The notes: generated by a model not told the origin, from the sequence alone. Positions 1-9,351 are shown, counted from the stretch's first letter. The stretch is DNA of 64,000 nt from Hyphomicrobiales bacterium (GCA_027483945.1 JAIXTM010000018.1:186001-250000); one strand, 5' to 3'. A program made the numbers and translations.

Positions 1-1
1 C

Positions 2-286
2 GCGCTGTCGGGCCTTGCCGGAGCCATGACGGCGATCCTCTACGGGGCGGTCGGCTTCGCCGGCGGGTTCGCCCTCGGCATGAAGGCGCTGATCGCCGCC
101 GTCGTCGGCGGGATCGGCTCCATCGGGGGTGCGCTGCTGGGAGGGCTTTTCGTGGCGACGGTCGAGACCGTATGGTCGGCGACCATGCCGATCGAACACC
201 GCGACATCGCGCTATACGCCATTCTCATCGCCTTCCTGGTCTGGCGGCCCTGGGGCCTGCTGGGCACGCCGGAATCCGCGCGATGA
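2..286 (+). CDS. Branched-chain amino acid ABC transporter permease (LivH type), C-terminal part
   Basis: Only the last 94 codons lie in the window; the reading frame is open from base 2, so the start is upstream. The residues form hydrophobic helices with the Gly-rich turn GGIGSIGGALLGGL and the terminal RPWGLLG motif. Both are typical of LivH/LivM inner-membrane permeases, which pass branched-chain amino acids or related amides through the membrane with LivF/LivG ATPases. The stop codon overlaps the start of the next gene (ATGA), suggesting translational coupling to the threonine ammonia-lyase. The substrate cannot be read from this fragment. Confidence 0.85.
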   Translation, partial: ALSGLAGAMTAILYGAVGFAGGFALGMKALIAAVVGGIGSIGGALLGGLFVATVETVWSATMPIEHRDIALYAILIAFLVWRPWGLLGTPESAR

Positions 287-1548
287 CCGGCGAGACCTTC
301 GCCATCGACCTCGCCGCGATCGAGGCTGCCGCCGCGACCATCGCGGGCCATGTCCTGCGCACGCCGCAGACCATCGCGCCGCGGCTATCCGACCTCACCG
401 GCGCGGCCGTCGTCGTGAAGCATGAGACCATGCAGGCGACGGCCTCGTTCAAGGAGCGCGGCGCCGCCAACAAGCTGCTCTCGCTCGCCGCGGAGGACCG
501 GGCGCGCGGCGTCATCGCCATGTCCGCCGGCAACCATGCCCAGGCCGTCGCCTATCACGCCCGCCGGTTCGGCTGCCCGGCAACCATCGTGATGCCGCGC
601 GACACGCCGCTGGTGAAGGTGGAGAACACGCGCAGCCACGGCGCCCGCGTCGTGCTCGACGGCGACACGCTGGGCGAGGCGGCCGCGCGGGCGCGCGAGA
701 TCGCTGACGCCGAGGGCCTCGTCTTCGTGCACCCTTATGACGACCCGGCGGTCATGGCCGGCCAGGGCACGATCGCACTGGAGATGCTGGCAGACGACCC
801 CTCGCTCGAGGTCCTGGTCGTGCCCATCGGCGGGGGCGGCCTGTGCTCGGGGATCGCGGTCGCCGCCAAGGCGCTGCGGCCCGACATCGAGATCGTCGGC
901 GTCGAAGCGGCGCTCTATCCGTCCTTCAGCAACGCCCTTGGCGGCGGCAACGCACCCATCGGCGGGCCGACGCTGGCGGAAGGCATCGCGGTGAAGGATG
1001 TCGGGCAGCTGACCCTGCCGATCGTCAGATCGCTCGTCAGCGACATCGTCCTCGTGCCCGAGGCGCTGGTGGAGCGCGCCGTCTATTCCTTCGCCGCCCA
1101 TCACCGCAGCCTCGCCGAGGGCGCGGGCGCGGCGGGGCTCGCCGCCATGCTGGCGCAGCCGGAGCGCTTCCGTGGCCGCCGTGTCGGCCTCGTCCTGTGC
1201 GGCGGCAATATCGATGCGCGCCTCCTGTCCGCTGTGATGATCCGCGAGTTGGAGCGCGAGGAACGGATCGTGTCGTTCCGCATTACCACAAGCGACCGGC
1301 CGGGCCTGCTCGGCCGCATCGCCTCGCGCCTGGGCGAGCTGGGCGCGAACATCCTGGAGGTCAGCCATGGGCGGCTGTTCCTCGATGTGCCGGCCAAGGG
1401 CGTCTCCGTCGACCTGACCATCGAGACGCGCGGCGCCGATCATTCGCAGGCGATCATGAAGGCGCTGGCCGAAGACGGCATGGATCCGCGCCGGATCGAC
1501 GCCCGCGACCACAGGGACTTCACGCAAGGCGGGAGCACGGCATCATGA
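283..1548 (+). CDS. ilvA: Threonine ammonia-lyase (dehydratase), medium form with ACT domain
   Basis: PLP enzyme that deaminates L-threonine (often also L-serine) to 2-oxobutanoate and ammonia in the cytoplasm. The 421-residue protein has the PLP-lysine motif TASFKERGA with Lys57, the glycine-rich phosphate loop GGGGLCSG, and a C-terminal ACT regulatory domain from about residue 325 (RPGLLGRIASRLGELGANI). This is the medium form with one ACT domain, rather than the long IlvA with two. The start is the ATG overlapping the permease stop. Coupling to a LivH-type permease suggests a role in amino-acid uptake and catabolism or in isoleucine supply; the sequence does not separate these. Confidence 0.9.
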   Translation: MTGETFAIDLAAIEAAAATIAGHVLRTPQTIAPRLSDLTGAAVVVKHETMQATASFKERGAANKLLSLAAEDRARGVIAMSAGNHAQAVAYHARRFGCPATIVMPRDTPLVKVENTRSHGARVVLDGDTLGEAAARAREIADAEGLVFVHPYDDPAVMAGQGTIALEMLADDPSLEVLVVPIGGGGLCSGIAVAAKALRPDIEIVGVEAALYPSFSNALGGGNAPIGGPTLAEGIAVKDVGQLTLPIVRSLVSDIVLVPEALVERAVYSFAAHHRSLAEGAGAAGLAAMLAQPERFRGRRVGLVLCGGNIDARLLSAVMIRELEREERIVSFRITTSDRPGLLGRIASRLGELGANILEVSHGRLFLDVPAKGVSVDLTIETRGADHSQAIMKALAEDGMDPRRIDARDHRDFTQGGSTAS

Positions 1549-2024
1549 GTTCAACCGGACCGACGGGAACGCAGCAAAGCGGACAGGTTCTGCCGCCGGT
1601 CCAGGACGGCGCCTATTCGGGCGTCCTGTGGTCCCGGCTGATCGCCTATGCGATCGACCTCTTGATGATCCTGATCTTCACCGGCATCCTCGGCTTCGCG
1701 ATCTTCATCGTCGGCATCGTGACGCTGGGACTCGGCTGGTTCCTGTTCCCGCTCCTTGCCGGGTCGGGCGTCCTCTACAGCGCGATCACGGTCGGCGGCC
1801 GGAAGCAATCGACGCTGGGCATGCGGATGATGGGCCTGAAGGTCGTCACCTCCTCCGGCCGCGCGCCGGACTTCATCGGCGCGGCGATCCACTCGCTGCT
1901 CTTCTACGTCGCCGCCACCACGATGCTGCTCCTGGCAATCGACATCCTGATCGGCCTCGCCCGGCAAGACAGGCGGCTGGGACACGATCTCGTCGTCGAC
2001 TACGTCGTCGTCAACGCAAGGTGA
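1545..2024 (+). CDS. RDD family membrane protein
   Basis: A 159-residue membrane protein of the RDD family (named for conserved Arg-Asp-Asp residues). The R-x-x-A-Y-A-I-D signature is at the start of the first helix (about residues 31-38), followed by a second hydrophobic segment and the conserved GGRKQSTLGMRMMGLKV stretch, then a last helix and a short polar tail. The ATG overlaps the stop of the ammonia-lyase gene (ATGA). RDD proteins are inner-membrane proteins of mostly unknown function; some have been linked to ion transport. Nothing here assigns a substrate. Confidence 0.85.
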   Translation: MSSTGPTGTQQSGQVLPPVQDGAYSGVLWSRLIAYAIDLLMILIFTGILGFAIFIVGIVTLGLGWFLFPLLAGSGVLYSAITVGGRKQSTLGMRMMGLKVVTSSGRAPDFIGAAIHSLLFYVAATTMLLLAIDILIGLARQDRRLGHDLVVDYVVVNAR

Positions 2025-2099
2025 CTTGAGGCCTGGCCTGCCGGTGCTATCCTTCAGGAGAAGGTCGCGACCGGCACGCGCGGCCGCAGGAGCGCCCGC

Positions 2100-2843
2100 T
2101 TGACCAGCCAGCCGCGCGACGCCCCGCAATTCTACCTGACGGCGCCTTCGCCGTGCCCGTATCTGCCGGGCCGCGAGGAGCGGAAGGTCTTTACCCATCT
2201 CATCGGCCGCCGGGCGCCCGAGCTCAACGACGTGCTCACCCATGGCGGGTTCCGGCGCTCGCAGACCATTGCCTACCGGCCGGCCTGCGACGGGTGCCGG
2301 GCTTGCGTCTCGACCCGCGTCATCGCGGCGGACTTCCAGCCGAACCGCAGCTTCAGGCGCGTCATGAAGCGCAACGACGACCTGATCGGCGAGGTCCTGC
2401 CCAACAGCCCGACCTCGGAGCAATATTCGCTGTTCCGCCGCTATATCGACGCCCGGCACGCGGAGGGCGGCATGGTGGACATGACCGTCCTCGATTACGC
2501 GATGATGGTGGAGGACAGCCACGTCCAGACCCAGATCATCGCCTATCGCCGACGCGGGCCGGACAGCCGCTTCACCGGGCGGGGCGAAGGCGATCTGATC
2601 GCCGTGGCGCTGACCGACACGCTCGGCGACGGCATGTCGATGGTCTATTCCTTCTACGATCCGGACCTGACCGACCGCAGCCTCGGCACGTTCCTGATCC
2701 TCGACCACATCGCGCGGTGCCGCGCGCTCGGCCTTCCCTATCTCTATCTCGGCTACTGGGTGAACGGCTCGCCCAAGATGGCCTACAAGGCCCGCTTCCA
2801 GCCCCAGGAACGGCTGATGCCCGAGGGCTGGCTGCGCGCCTGA
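2100..2843 (+). CDS. bpt: Aspartate/glutamate leucyltransferase (Bpt; ATE-type aminoacyl-protein transferase)
   Basis: Transfers leucine from Leu-tRNA to proteins with N-terminal Asp or Glu, marking them for the N-degron pathway (ClpS/ClpAP). The 247-residue product has the ATE N-terminal region with the conserved cysteine cluster [12 protein letters not shown] near residues 61-72, and the acetyltransferase-like C-terminal region with YSFYDPDL and [19 protein letters not shown]. Translation most likely starts at TTG: AGGAG lies 8 bases upstream and no ATG fits. The gene is convergent with parC, with 7 bases between the stops. Older annotation calls the family arginyltransferase; bacterial Bpt enzymes characterised so far transfer leucine. 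Confidence 0.9.
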   Translation: MTSQPRDAPQFYLTAPSPCPYLPGREERKVFTHLIGRRAPELNDVLTHGGFRRSQTIAYRPACDGCRACVSTRVIAADFQPNRSFRRVMKRNDDLIGEVLPNSPTSEQYSLFRRYIDARHAEGGMVDMTVLDYAMMVEDSHVQTQIIAYRRRGPDSRFTGRGEGDLIAVALTDTLGDGMSMVYSFYDPDLTDRSLGTFLILDHIARCRALGLPYLYLGYWVNGSPKMAYKARFQPQERLMPEGWLRA

Positions 2844-2850
2844 GACGGCT

Positions 2851-5094
2851 TCAGCCGAACCGGTTGTTCTTCGGGAAGCCCTTGGGCGGGAGCTTGCCGG
2901 CCTCGGCGCGGTTGCCGATCCAGTCCTTCAGCTCGGCCTCGCCCACGGTCCAGGTGCGGCCGGACGTGTCGAGCCAGGTCAGGCCGTCGGCCAGGGCGAA
3001 GACCTTGGCGTCGGACAGGCCGCCCTCCTTGAATTTCTGCAGGCGCACGCCCTTGCCGCGGCCCATCTCGGGCACCTGGTCGAGGGCGAAGACGAGCAGT
3101 TTCCGGTTGAGCCCGATCGTGGCGACATGGTCTCCCGCCGCCTCGATGCACAAGAGCGCGGTCTGCCCCTCGTCGAGGTTGAGCACCTGGCGGCCCTTGC
3201 GCGTGTTGGCCACCACATCGTCGGCGGGCGCGAGGAAGCCGCGCCCATCGGCCGAGGCGAGAAGCAGCTTCACGCCGGCGCGGTAGGGGAAGGCGGTGAC
3301 GATCTCCGCCCCGTCGTCGAGATCGACCATGAGGCGCACCGGGTCGCCGAAGCCGCGCCCGCCGGGGAGCTTCGCCGCGTCCAGGGTGAAGACCTTGCCG
3401 TTGGAGGCCAGGATCAGGATCTTGGCCGTCGTCTCGGTGTGGAAGGCGAGCTTGAGCCCGTCGTCGCCCTTGAATTGCAGCGAGGATACATCCGCCACGT
3501 GCCCCTTCATGGCGCGGATCCAGCTCTTCTTCGAGACGACGACCGTGATCGGCTCGCGCTCCACCATCGCCTCGGTCAGGTCGATGCCCGACGTGTCCGG
3601 CGCATCGGCGAAGGTGGTGCGGCGGCGGCCGATCGGGGTCTCGGGGCTGAACGCCTTGCGGACCTCGCGGACCTGCCAGGCGATCGTCTTCCACTGCGTC
3701 TCAGGCGAGCCGAGCAGGGACTCGATCTGGCCCTTCTCCTGCGTGAGCGCGTCGAGCTCCCGGCGCAGCTCCATCTCCTCCAGCTTGCGCAGGGAGCGCA
3801 GGCGCGTGTTGAGGATCGCCTCCGCCTGGACGTCCGTCAGCCCGAAGGCCTGCATCAGCGCGGGCTTGGGCTCGTCCTCCTCGCGGATGATGCGGATGAC
3901 CTTGTCGAGGTCGAGATAGACGATGAGCAGGCCGCCCAGGATTTCCAGGCGCCGCTCGATCTCGCCGAGCCGGAAGCGCGACCGGCGGATCAGCACATCG
4001 CGGCGATGGTCGAGCCATTCGCGCAGCGCCTCGGCGAGGCTCAGCACCTTGGGCACCTGGCCGGAGGTGAGCACGTTGAGGTTCAGAGGGACGCGGGCCT
4101 CCAGCTCGGTGAGCCGGAACAGCGATTCCATCAGCAGGGCCGGGTCGACGGCGCGGGATTTCGGCTCGAAGACGACGCGCACGTCCTCGGCGGATTCGTC
4201 GCGGACGTCGGCGAGCAGCGGCAGTTTGCGCTCCTGCAGCAGCTCCGCGATCTTCTCGATGAGGCGGCTCTTGGCGACGCCGTAGGGGATTTCGGTGACG
4301 ACGACGCTCCAGGTGCCGCGGCCGAGATCCTCCTTGTGCCAGCGCGCGCGCAGGCGGAACGAGCCGCGCCCCGTGCGGTAGGCCTCCGCGATGGAGGCCT
4401 TGGGCTCCACCAGCACGCCGCCCGTGGGGAAGTCGGGGCCCGGCACGAAGTTCAGGAGCTGGTCGGTCGTCGCCGACGGCTCCTTGATGAGGTAGAGCGC
4501 CGCGTCGCAGAGCTCGGCGGCGTTGTGCGGCGGGATCGAGGTCGCCATGCCGACCGCGATGCCCTGCGCGCCGTTGGCGAGGAGGTTCGGGAAGGCGGCG
4601 GGAAGGACGACCGGCTCCTCGCTGGAATCGTCGTAGGTCGGCCGGAAATCGACGGCGTCCTCGTCGATGCCGTCGAGGAGCAGGCGCGCGACCTCGGTCA
4701 TGCGCGCCTCGGTGTAGCGATAGGCCGCGGCGCTATCGCCGTCGATATTGCCGAAATTGCCCTGCCCCTCGACTAGCGGATAACGCTGGGCGAAATCCTG
4801 CGCGAGGCGGACGAGCGCATCGTAGATGGCCTGGTCGCCGTGGGGATGGAACTGGCCCATCACGTCGCCGACGACCTTGGCGGACTTCTTGAACGGCGCT
4901 CCGGGATTCAGCCGCAGCTGCTGCATGCCGTAGAGGATGCGGCGGTGAACGGGCTTGAGCCCGTCGCGGGCATCGGGGAGCGCCCGGTGCATGATGGTCG
5001 ACAGCGCATAGGCGAGGTAGCGCTCCTCGAGCGCCGCCTTCAGGTCGACGTTTTCGACGTGATCGCCAGCGGGCGGATCGACCGGCTTGCCCAA
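2851..5094 (-). CDS. parC: DNA topoisomerase IV subunit A
   Basis: ATP-dependent type IIA topoisomerase subunit that cuts and religates DNA to unlink daughter chromosomes, in a heterotetramer with ParE. The 747 residues hold the breakage-reunion domain with the catalytic tyrosine in [11 protein letters not shown] and the QRDR helix [15 protein letters not shown], followed by a long C-terminal beta-pinwheel. It lacks the GyrA-box and has ParC-like length. The position matching E. coli ParC Ser80 is glutamine. The start is a TTG (MGKPVDP); no better ATG lies before the conserved [15 protein letters not shown] block. It is the last gene of the minus-strand pdxJ-to-parC run. Confidence 0.93.
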   Translation of the reverse strand: MGKPVDPPAGDHVENVDLKAALEERYLAYALSTIMHRALPDARDGLKPVHRRILYGMQQLRLNPGAPFKKSAKVVGDVMGQFHPHGDQAIYDALVRLAQDFAQRYPLVEGQGNFGNIDGDSAAAYRYTEARMTEVARLLLDGIDEDAVDFRPTYDDSSEEPVVLPAAFPNLLANGAQGIAVGMATSIPPHNAAELCDAALYLIKEPSATTDQLLNFVPGPDFPTGGVLVEPKASIAEAYRTGRGSFRLRARWHKEDLGRGTWSVVVTEIPYGVAKSRLIEKIAELLQERKLPLLADVRDESAEDVRVVFEPKSRAVDPALLMESLFRLTELEARVPLNLNVLTSGQVPKVLSLAEALREWLDHRRDVLIRRSRFRLGEIERRLEILGGLLIVYLDLDKVIRIIREEDEPKPALMQAFGLTDVQAEAILNTRLRSLRKLEEMELRRELDALTQEKGQIESLLGSPETQWKTIAWQVREVRKAFSPETPIGRRRTTFADAPDTSGIDLTEAMVEREPITVVVSKKSWIRAMKGHVADVSSLQFKGDDGLKLAFHTETTAKILILASNGKVFTLDAAKLPGGRGFGDPVRLMVDLDDGAEIVTAFPYRAGVKLLLASADGRGFLAPADDVVANTRKGRQVLNLDEGQTALLCIEAAGDHVATIGLNRKLLVFALDQVPEMGRGKGVRLQKFKEGGLSDAKVFALADGLTWLDTSGRTWTVGEAELKDWIGNRAEAGKLPPKGFPKNNRFG

Positions 5095-5178
5095 GTCCTG
5101 TCCCCGATTCCGGCCGGAAAGGCCGTGTCCGAGGGCTAACGGAGCAAGGCCGTCATCGCAAGCGGCGGCGGCGCCGCA

Positions 5179-5925
5179 TCAACCGCCGGTTTCAGGCGGC
5201 GCCACGCGCAGGGCCGCATCGATGAGCCGTGCCCGCACGTCGGGGAGCTTCAGGTCGCGCGGACCGTAGACGTCGCGCTCCAGGAAATAGCCGGTGAGGC
5301 GGAAGCCATCGCGCAAAGCGTCCGGTCCGGGCTCCGCGGCCGCGTTGGCACGCCGCAGGAAGGCCGGCAGCGGCAGGAGCCGCTCCGCATAGGGCGCCCC
5401 AGCCTCCGCCGACACCGCCCGGCCGGTCTTCGGCGAGACGAAAGCGAGGCCAGCCGTGACGCCGGTCGCGGCGCATCTGTCGAGGTCGAGGCCGAAGCCG
5501 AGCTCGGCCAGCATCGCCACCTCGAAGCGCACCGTGAGCGCGGCCGCGAGGACCGGCTCGTGGAGATGATCGGCCAGCACGGAAAGGGCCTCGAACACCC
5601 CCTCGTGCGGGTCGCGCTCGGGCAGGAAGCGCAGCAGGCCGGCGGCGTTGGCCAGCGCGTAGAGCGCGGCCGGGCTGTCGATGAACCGCGCCGCCCGCAT
5701 CGCCAGCGGCTCCACCGTGTAGACGCCCAGATGCTCGTCGAGCCGGGCGCGCCAGGTCAGCGAGACGCCGTTGCCGGGCTGGAGCGCCGGCTGCTGCTTG
5801 CGCGAGCGCCCGCCGCGCACGAGGCCCAGATGCCGGCCATGCTGACGGGTCATCGCCTCCAGCAGCACGCTGGTCTCGCCGTGCCTGCGGATACCGAGGA
5901 TGATTCCGTCGTCGCGCCATTCCAT
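5179..5925 (-). CDS. recO: DNA repair protein RecO
   Basis: RecF-pathway mediator that binds SSB-coated single-stranded DNA and helps load RecA. The 248-residue protein begins with the OB fold typical of RecO (MEWRDDGIILGIRRHGETSVLLEAMT, residues 1-26), followed by the helical core with the conserved RFEVAMLAELGFGLDL block. Two cysteines remain in the zinc-binding region of the family, so a full four-Cys site is not evident. In alphaproteobacteria recO usually follows era directly; here a DUF559 gene separates them. Confidence 0.9.
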   Translation of the reverse strand: MEWRDDGIILGIRRHGETSVLLEAMTRQHGRHLGLVRGGRSRKQQPALQPGNGVSLTWRARLDEHLGVYTVEPLAMRAARFIDSPAALYALANAAGLLRFLPERDPHEGVFEALSVLADHLHEPVLAAALTVRFEVAMLAELGFGLDLDRCAATGVTAGLAFVSPKTGRAVSAEAGAPYAERLLPLPAFLRRANAAAEPGPDALRDGFRLTGYFLERDVYGPRDLKLPDVRARLIDAALRVAPPETGG

Positions 5926-5938
5926 GCGCGCGATACTA

Positions 5939-5986
5939 CCCTTCTCCCCTTGCGGGAGAAGGTGGCCCGAAGGGCCGGATGAGGGT
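5939..5986. repeat. Palindromic alphaproteobacterial repeat, left copy
   Basis: A perfect 9-bp inverted repeat, CCTTCTCCC-CTTGC-GGGAGAAGG (5940-5962), is followed by a second short hairpin TGGCCCGAAGGGCC and the tail GGATGAGGGT. The tail touches the stop codon of the DUF559 gene. The same element occurs in opposite orientation on the other side of that gene. Such extragenic palindromes are common in Hyphomicrobiales genomes. The first stem could also act as a transcription stop between the DUF559 gene and recO, although it has no U-run. Confidence 0.8.
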
Positions 5987-6333
5987 CACCAGGGCAGGCC
6001 AAACTTCGCCAGCAAGGTCTCCGTCACGATACGGGGGCGCAGCAGGCTATCGGCGTTCCAGAACCGGACAACGGCGAAGCCCTGGCCTTTGAGCCAGCGG
6101 TCGCGGATCGCGTCGCGGTCAGAGCCGGCATGCTGGCTGCCGTCGGCTTCGACGATCACGCGCCTCTCGAAACAGACGAAATCGACGATGTAAGGCCCCA
6201 GCGGCACCTGGCGTCGAAATTTCAGAGTCGCGAAGCGACGGTCCCGCAGCAGCTTCCAGAGGGCGAGCTCAGCGTCGGTGGGCTCACGTCGCATCGATCG
6301 GGCGCGTCTGCGTAGTTCAGTTGCGGATGTCAT
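5986..6333 (-). CDS. DUF559 domain protein (Vsr/PD-(D/E)XK-like endonuclease fold)
   Basis: A 115-residue stand-alone DUF559 protein. The family resembles very-short-patch-repair endonucleases and is predicted to be a nuclease; its substrate is not established. Visible features are the N-terminal ARSMRREPTDAELALWKLL helix, the K-F-R-R-Q core strand, IVDFVCFERRVIVEADGSQH with the acidic residues of the fold, and the terminal RFWNADSL motif. I chose the ATG giving MTSATELRR, because the longer frame would read through the flanking repeat. It interrupts era-recO and is bracketed by inverted palindromic repeats, which suggests insertion as a small cassette. Confidence 0.8.
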   Translation of the reverse strand: MTSATELRRRARSMRREPTDAELALWKLLRDRRFATLKFRRQVPLGPYIVDFVCFERRVIVEADGSQHAGSDRDAIRDRWLKGQGFAVVRFWNADSLLRPRIVTETLLAKFGLPW

Positions 6334-6334
6334 C

Positions 6335-6391
6335 CCCCTCACCCGGTCCGCGACTTCGTCACGGACCACCCTCTCCCGCAAGGGGAGAGGG
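6335..6391. repeat. Palindromic alphaproteobacterial repeat, right copy (inverted)
   Basis: This is the reverse-oriented partner of the element downstream of the DUF559 gene. It starts with CCCTCACCC, continues through the imperfect hairpin GGTCCG...CGGACC and ends with the perfect stem CCCTCTCCC-GCAAG-GGGAGAGGG (6369-6391). It differs from the left copy by compensating changes in the stem, which suggests that the fold is conserved rather than the exact sequence. It separates the end of era from the start of the DUF559 gene. Confidence 0.8.
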
Positions 6392-6399
6392 TCGATCAG

Positions 6400-7329
6400 C
6401 TACTGCCTCGGAAAGTCCAGTCCCATCATCCGGTAGCGCTCCGGGTCGTTTTCCCAGTCCTCGCGCACTTTCACGAAGAGGAAGAGGTGGACCTTGGCCT
6501 CGGCGATCTCGGCGATCTCGGTGCGGGCCGCCTGGCCGATCGCCTTGATCGTCTGGCCGCCCTTGCCGAGCACGATCTTCTTCTGGGTGTCGCGCTCGAC
6601 ATAGATCGTCTGCTCGATGCGCACCGAGCCATCGGGCTTCTCTTCCCAGAGCTCGGTCTCCACCGTGGACTGGTAGGGCAATTCCTGGTGCAGGCGCTCG
6701 TAGAGCTTCTCGCGGGTGATTTCCGACGCCAGGAGCCGCAAGGGCGCGTCCGACACCTGGTCTTCCGGGTAGAGCCAGGGCCCCTCCGGCATCATCGCGC
6801 CGAGCTTCTCCAGCATGCGCTGGGTGCCGTCGGCGTTGAGTGCCGAGATCATGAAGGTCTCGGCGAAAGCGTGGCGGGCGTTGATGTCCGCCGCCAGCGC
6901 CAGCAATGCCTCGCGCGGCAGGGTGTCGATCTTGTTCAGCACCAGGACCTTGCGCTGGCGCAGATCCGGCAGCTTGCTCAGGATCGCCTCGTTCTCCTCG
7001 TCGATCCCCTTGCGTACGTCGATCAGCAGGCAGACGACGTCGGCGTCCCCCGCCCCGCCCCAGGCGGAGGTGACCATGGCGCGGTCGAGCCGGCGCTTGG
7101 GCTGGAAGATGCCGGGCGTGTCGACGAAGATGATCTGCGCCGGACCCGCCATGGCGATGCCGCGGACCTGGGCGCGGGTCGTCTGCACCTTGCGCGACAC
7201 GATGGACACCTTGGCGCCCACCAGGGCGTTCATCAGCGTCGACTTGCCGGCATTGGGTGCGCCGATGAGCGCGATGAAGCCGCAGCGCGTGGGCCCCGTC
7301 TCGTCATCCATTCGGGTCTCGTCAGTCAT
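6400..7329 (-). CDS. era: GTPase Era
   Basis: Essential GTPase that binds the 3' end of 16S rRNA and helps mature the 30S subunit. The 309-residue protein has G1 GAPNAGKS, G3 DTPGIF and G4 NKID in the N-terminal GTPase domain, and a C-terminal KH domain with GKGGQTIKAIG that contacts RNA. Its start overlaps the end of rnc by 8 bases (ATGACTGA), the usual coupling of RNase III and Era. The N-terminus is about 12 residues longer than in E. coli Era, with a second possible ATG at codon 7. Confidence 0.95.
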   Translation of the reverse strand: MTDETRMDDETGPTRCGFIALIGAPNAGKSTLMNALVGAKVSIVSRKVQTTRAQVRGIAMAGPAQIIFVDTPGIFQPKRRLDRAMVTSAWGGAGDADVVCLLIDVRKGIDEENEAILSKLPDLRQRKVLVLNKIDTLPREALLALAADINARHAFAETFMISALNADGTQRMLEKLGAMMPEGPWLYPEDQVSDAPLRLLASEITREKLYERLHQELPYQSTVETELWEEKPDGSVRIEQTIYVERDTQKKIVLGKGGQTIKAIGQAARTEIAEIAEAKVHLFLFVKVREDWENDPERYRMMGLDFPRQ

Positions 7330-8029
7330 CGGTCCAGACCCCTTCCCGCTTCAACATGGATTCCGCAGCCGCCTGTTCGGCGAGGCGCTTGGACGTGCCG
7401 ACAGCATCCGCCGGCTCGACGCCCTCCACCTCGACCGCGATGCGGAAGGACGGGGCGTGGTCCGGCCCGGTGCGGCCGACCTCGCGGTAGACCGGCGTCG
7501 GCCTGCCCTGCCCCTGGGCCCATTCCTGCAGCGTCGTCTTGGCGTCGCGCTTGGGGCCCGAAGCGCTCTCCATTCGCACGCCGAAGGCCCGGGCCACGAC
7601 TGCCTTGGCCGTGGGAAAATCGGAATCGAGGAAGACCGCGCCGACAATGGCCTCGCAGACATCGGCGAGGACGGCCCGGTTGCGCCGGCCGCCGAGGGCG
7701 CCATAGCCGCCGCCCAGCCGCAGATGCGCCCCGACGCCCCAGGCCTCGGCGACGTCGGCGCAGGATTCCTTGCGCACGAGGTCGGCCAGACGCCGGGAGA
7801 GTTCGCCCTCGTCCGCCGCAGGGAATCGGGCGACGAGGAGGTCGCAGATGGCGAGGCCGAGCACGCGGTCGCCCAGGAATTCCAGCCGCTGGTAGCTGCC
7901 GGTGCGGCCTTCCTGGGAGGACAGCGCGCTCACATGGGTCAGCGCGCAGGACAGGAGCGCCCGATCGGCGAAGGAATGGCCGATGGCGGCCTCGAGCCCC
8001 TGGACGTCCGGCTTGGAGCGGCGCGCCAT
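7322..8029 (-). CDS. rnc: Ribonuclease III
   Basis: Double-strand-specific endoribonuclease that processes rRNA precursors and structured mRNAs. The 235-residue protein has the catalytic signature RLEFLGDRVLG with Glu50 and Asp54, the second acidic pair in DVCEAIVGAVFLD, and a C-terminal double-stranded RNA-binding domain from about residue 165 (TLQEWAQGQG onward). The ATG overlaps the lepB stop (TGATG). A GTG one codon earlier is also possible. It overlaps era by 8 bases at its 3' end. Confidence 0.95.
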   Translation of the reverse strand: MARRSKPDVQGLEAAIGHSFADRALLSCALTHVSALSSQEGRTGSYQRLEFLGDRVLGLAICDLLVARFPAADEGELSRRLADLVRKESCADVAEAWGVGAHLRLGGGYGALGGRRNRAVLADVCEAIVGAVFLDSDFPTAKAVVARAFGVRMESASGPKRDAKTTLQEWAQGQGRPTPVYREVGRTGPDHAPSFRIAVEVEGVEPADAVGTSKRLAEQAAAESMLKREGVWTDD

Positions 8030-8853
8030 CACTTGATAGTCGTGAACAGACGGTTCCAGCGCATGGTCCACGGCCATTCCCAGAAGCGCCACGCGGCAGG
8101 CTGCTCCTCGATGAAGCGCTGGCCGTTCGGCCCCTCCACCACCTGCCGGCCGTCGATGGACAGGAAGATGATCTCGGCCCGGCCGACGAAGTTCTCGAAC
8201 GGCACGTAGCCGACGGAATTGAGGGCGCGGCTGTCTTCCGAATTGTCCCGGTTGTCGCCCATCATGAAATAATGGCCGGCGGGCACCTGGTAGACCTGCG
8301 TGTTGTCGCTGTAGCCGGTGTCGCCCTGCTGCTCGATGATGAGGTGCGTCTGTCCCTCGGGCAGCGTCTCCCGGTACATGGGCACCGGGATCTCCCGGCC
8401 CCAGGAATCGGTGACGCGGTAGGTGCCGACCTGCTCGCGCTTCACCGCCCGGCCGTTGATGTGGAGGATGCCGTCGATCATCTGGATGCGGTCGCCCGGC
8501 AGGCCGATGACGCGCTTGATGTAATCGGTCGAACCGTCCTTGGGCAGCTTGAAGACGGCGATGTCGCCGCGCTTGGGCTCCGCCGCCCAGATGCGCCCCG
8601 AGAAAACCGGCGGGCTGAACGGCATGGAATGGCGGGAATAGCCGTAGGCGTATTTCGACACGAAGAGATAATCGCCGATCAGCAGCGTGGGAATCAGCGA
8701 GCCGGTCGGGATGTTGAACGGCTGGAACAGCAGCGTGCGGACCACCAGCGCGATCAGCAGGGCCTGGATGATGACCTTGACGGTCTCCCAGGCGCCGCCA
8801 TCGGCGGGCTTGCGGCGCACGTCTTCGGAGCGATGTGAATCCAAGCGCGCCAT
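8029..8853 (-). CDS. lepB: Signal peptidase I
   Basis: Inner-membrane serine protease that removes signal peptides from Sec- and Tat-exported proteins. The 274 residues comprise one N-terminal transmembrane helix (about 24-42) and a periplasmic catalytic domain with nucleophile Ser52 in NIPTGSLIPTL and general base Lys113 in YIKRVIGLPGD, plus the late GDNRDNSEDSR box. The gene is translationally coupled to rnc. A single amino-terminal helix, instead of the two found in E. coli LepB, is normal for alphaproteobacteria. Confidence 0.95.
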   Translation of the reverse strand: MARLDSHRSEDVRRKPADGGAWETVKVIIQALLIALVVRTLLFQPFNIPTGSLIPTLLIGDYLFVSKYAYGYSRHSMPFSPPVFSGRIWAAEPKRGDIAVFKLPKDGSTDYIKRVIGLPGDRIQMIDGILHINGRAVKREQVGTYRVTDSWGREIPVPMYRETLPEGQTHLIIEQQGDTGYSDNTQVYQVPAGHYFMMGDNRDNSEDSRALNSVGYVPFENFVGRAEIIFLSIDGRQVVEGPNGQRFIEEQPAAWRFWEWPWTMRWNRLFTTIK

Positions 8854-8940
8854 TCCGGCCTATCCGCTCAACCGCGCCGAACCGCCGGCGCACCCTGCGC
8901 TCTATCGCAACCGGCCAGCGGCCGCAACGCGACGCGGCGG

Positions 8941-9351
8941 TCAGGCCGGCGTGGCGAGCGGCCGCGCCTCGATGACCACGAAAGCCTGGGCGAGCGGCGG
9001 ATCGTCGGTAAGCGAGACGTGCACGAAGGGCTCATGGCCCTCGGGAACAAGGGCAAGCAGGCGTTCCAGCGCGCCGCCGGTGAGCCGCATCGTCGGCTTG
9101 CCCCCCGGCAGGTTCACGACCTCCATGTCGCGCCAGAAGACGCCTCGCGACAGGCCGGTGCCCAGGGCCTTGGAGCACGCCTCCTTGGCGGCGAAGCGGC
9201 GCGCCAGGGTCGGGCCGGGCGTCGAGCGCCGCAACGCCCTGGCACGCTCGCCGGGCGTGAAGACGCGATTGAGGAAGCGCTCGCCGTGGCGGGCGAGCAC
9301 CTTCTCGACGCGCCGGATATCGCAGAGGTCGGAGCCGATGCCGATGATCAT
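8941..9351 (-). CDS. acpS: Holo-[acyl-carrier-protein] synthase
   Basis: Transfers 4'-phosphopantetheine from CoA to apo-ACP, the activation step for fatty-acid synthesis. The 136-residue protein has the AcpS signature [13 protein letters not shown] at the N-terminus, with the metal-binding Asp8, and [16 protein letters not shown] in the middle with the second metal-binding Glu. Downstream is lepB; upstream the expected pdxJ is displaced by an aquaporin gene. The intergenic gap to lepB (87 bases) shows no obvious gene. Confidence 0.95.
   Translation of the reverse strand: MIIGIGSDLCDIRRVEKVLARHGERFLNRVFTPGERARALRRSTPGPTLARRFAAKEACSKALGTGLSRGVFWRDMEVVNLPGGKPTMRLTGGALERLLALVPEGHEPFVHVSLTDDPPLAQAFVVIEARPLATPA

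Noticed and set aside
6487-8838. Long plus-strand open frame opposite era, rnc and lepB
   Set aside because: Three well-identified genes with intact motifs lie on the other strand; the composition is that of a shadow.
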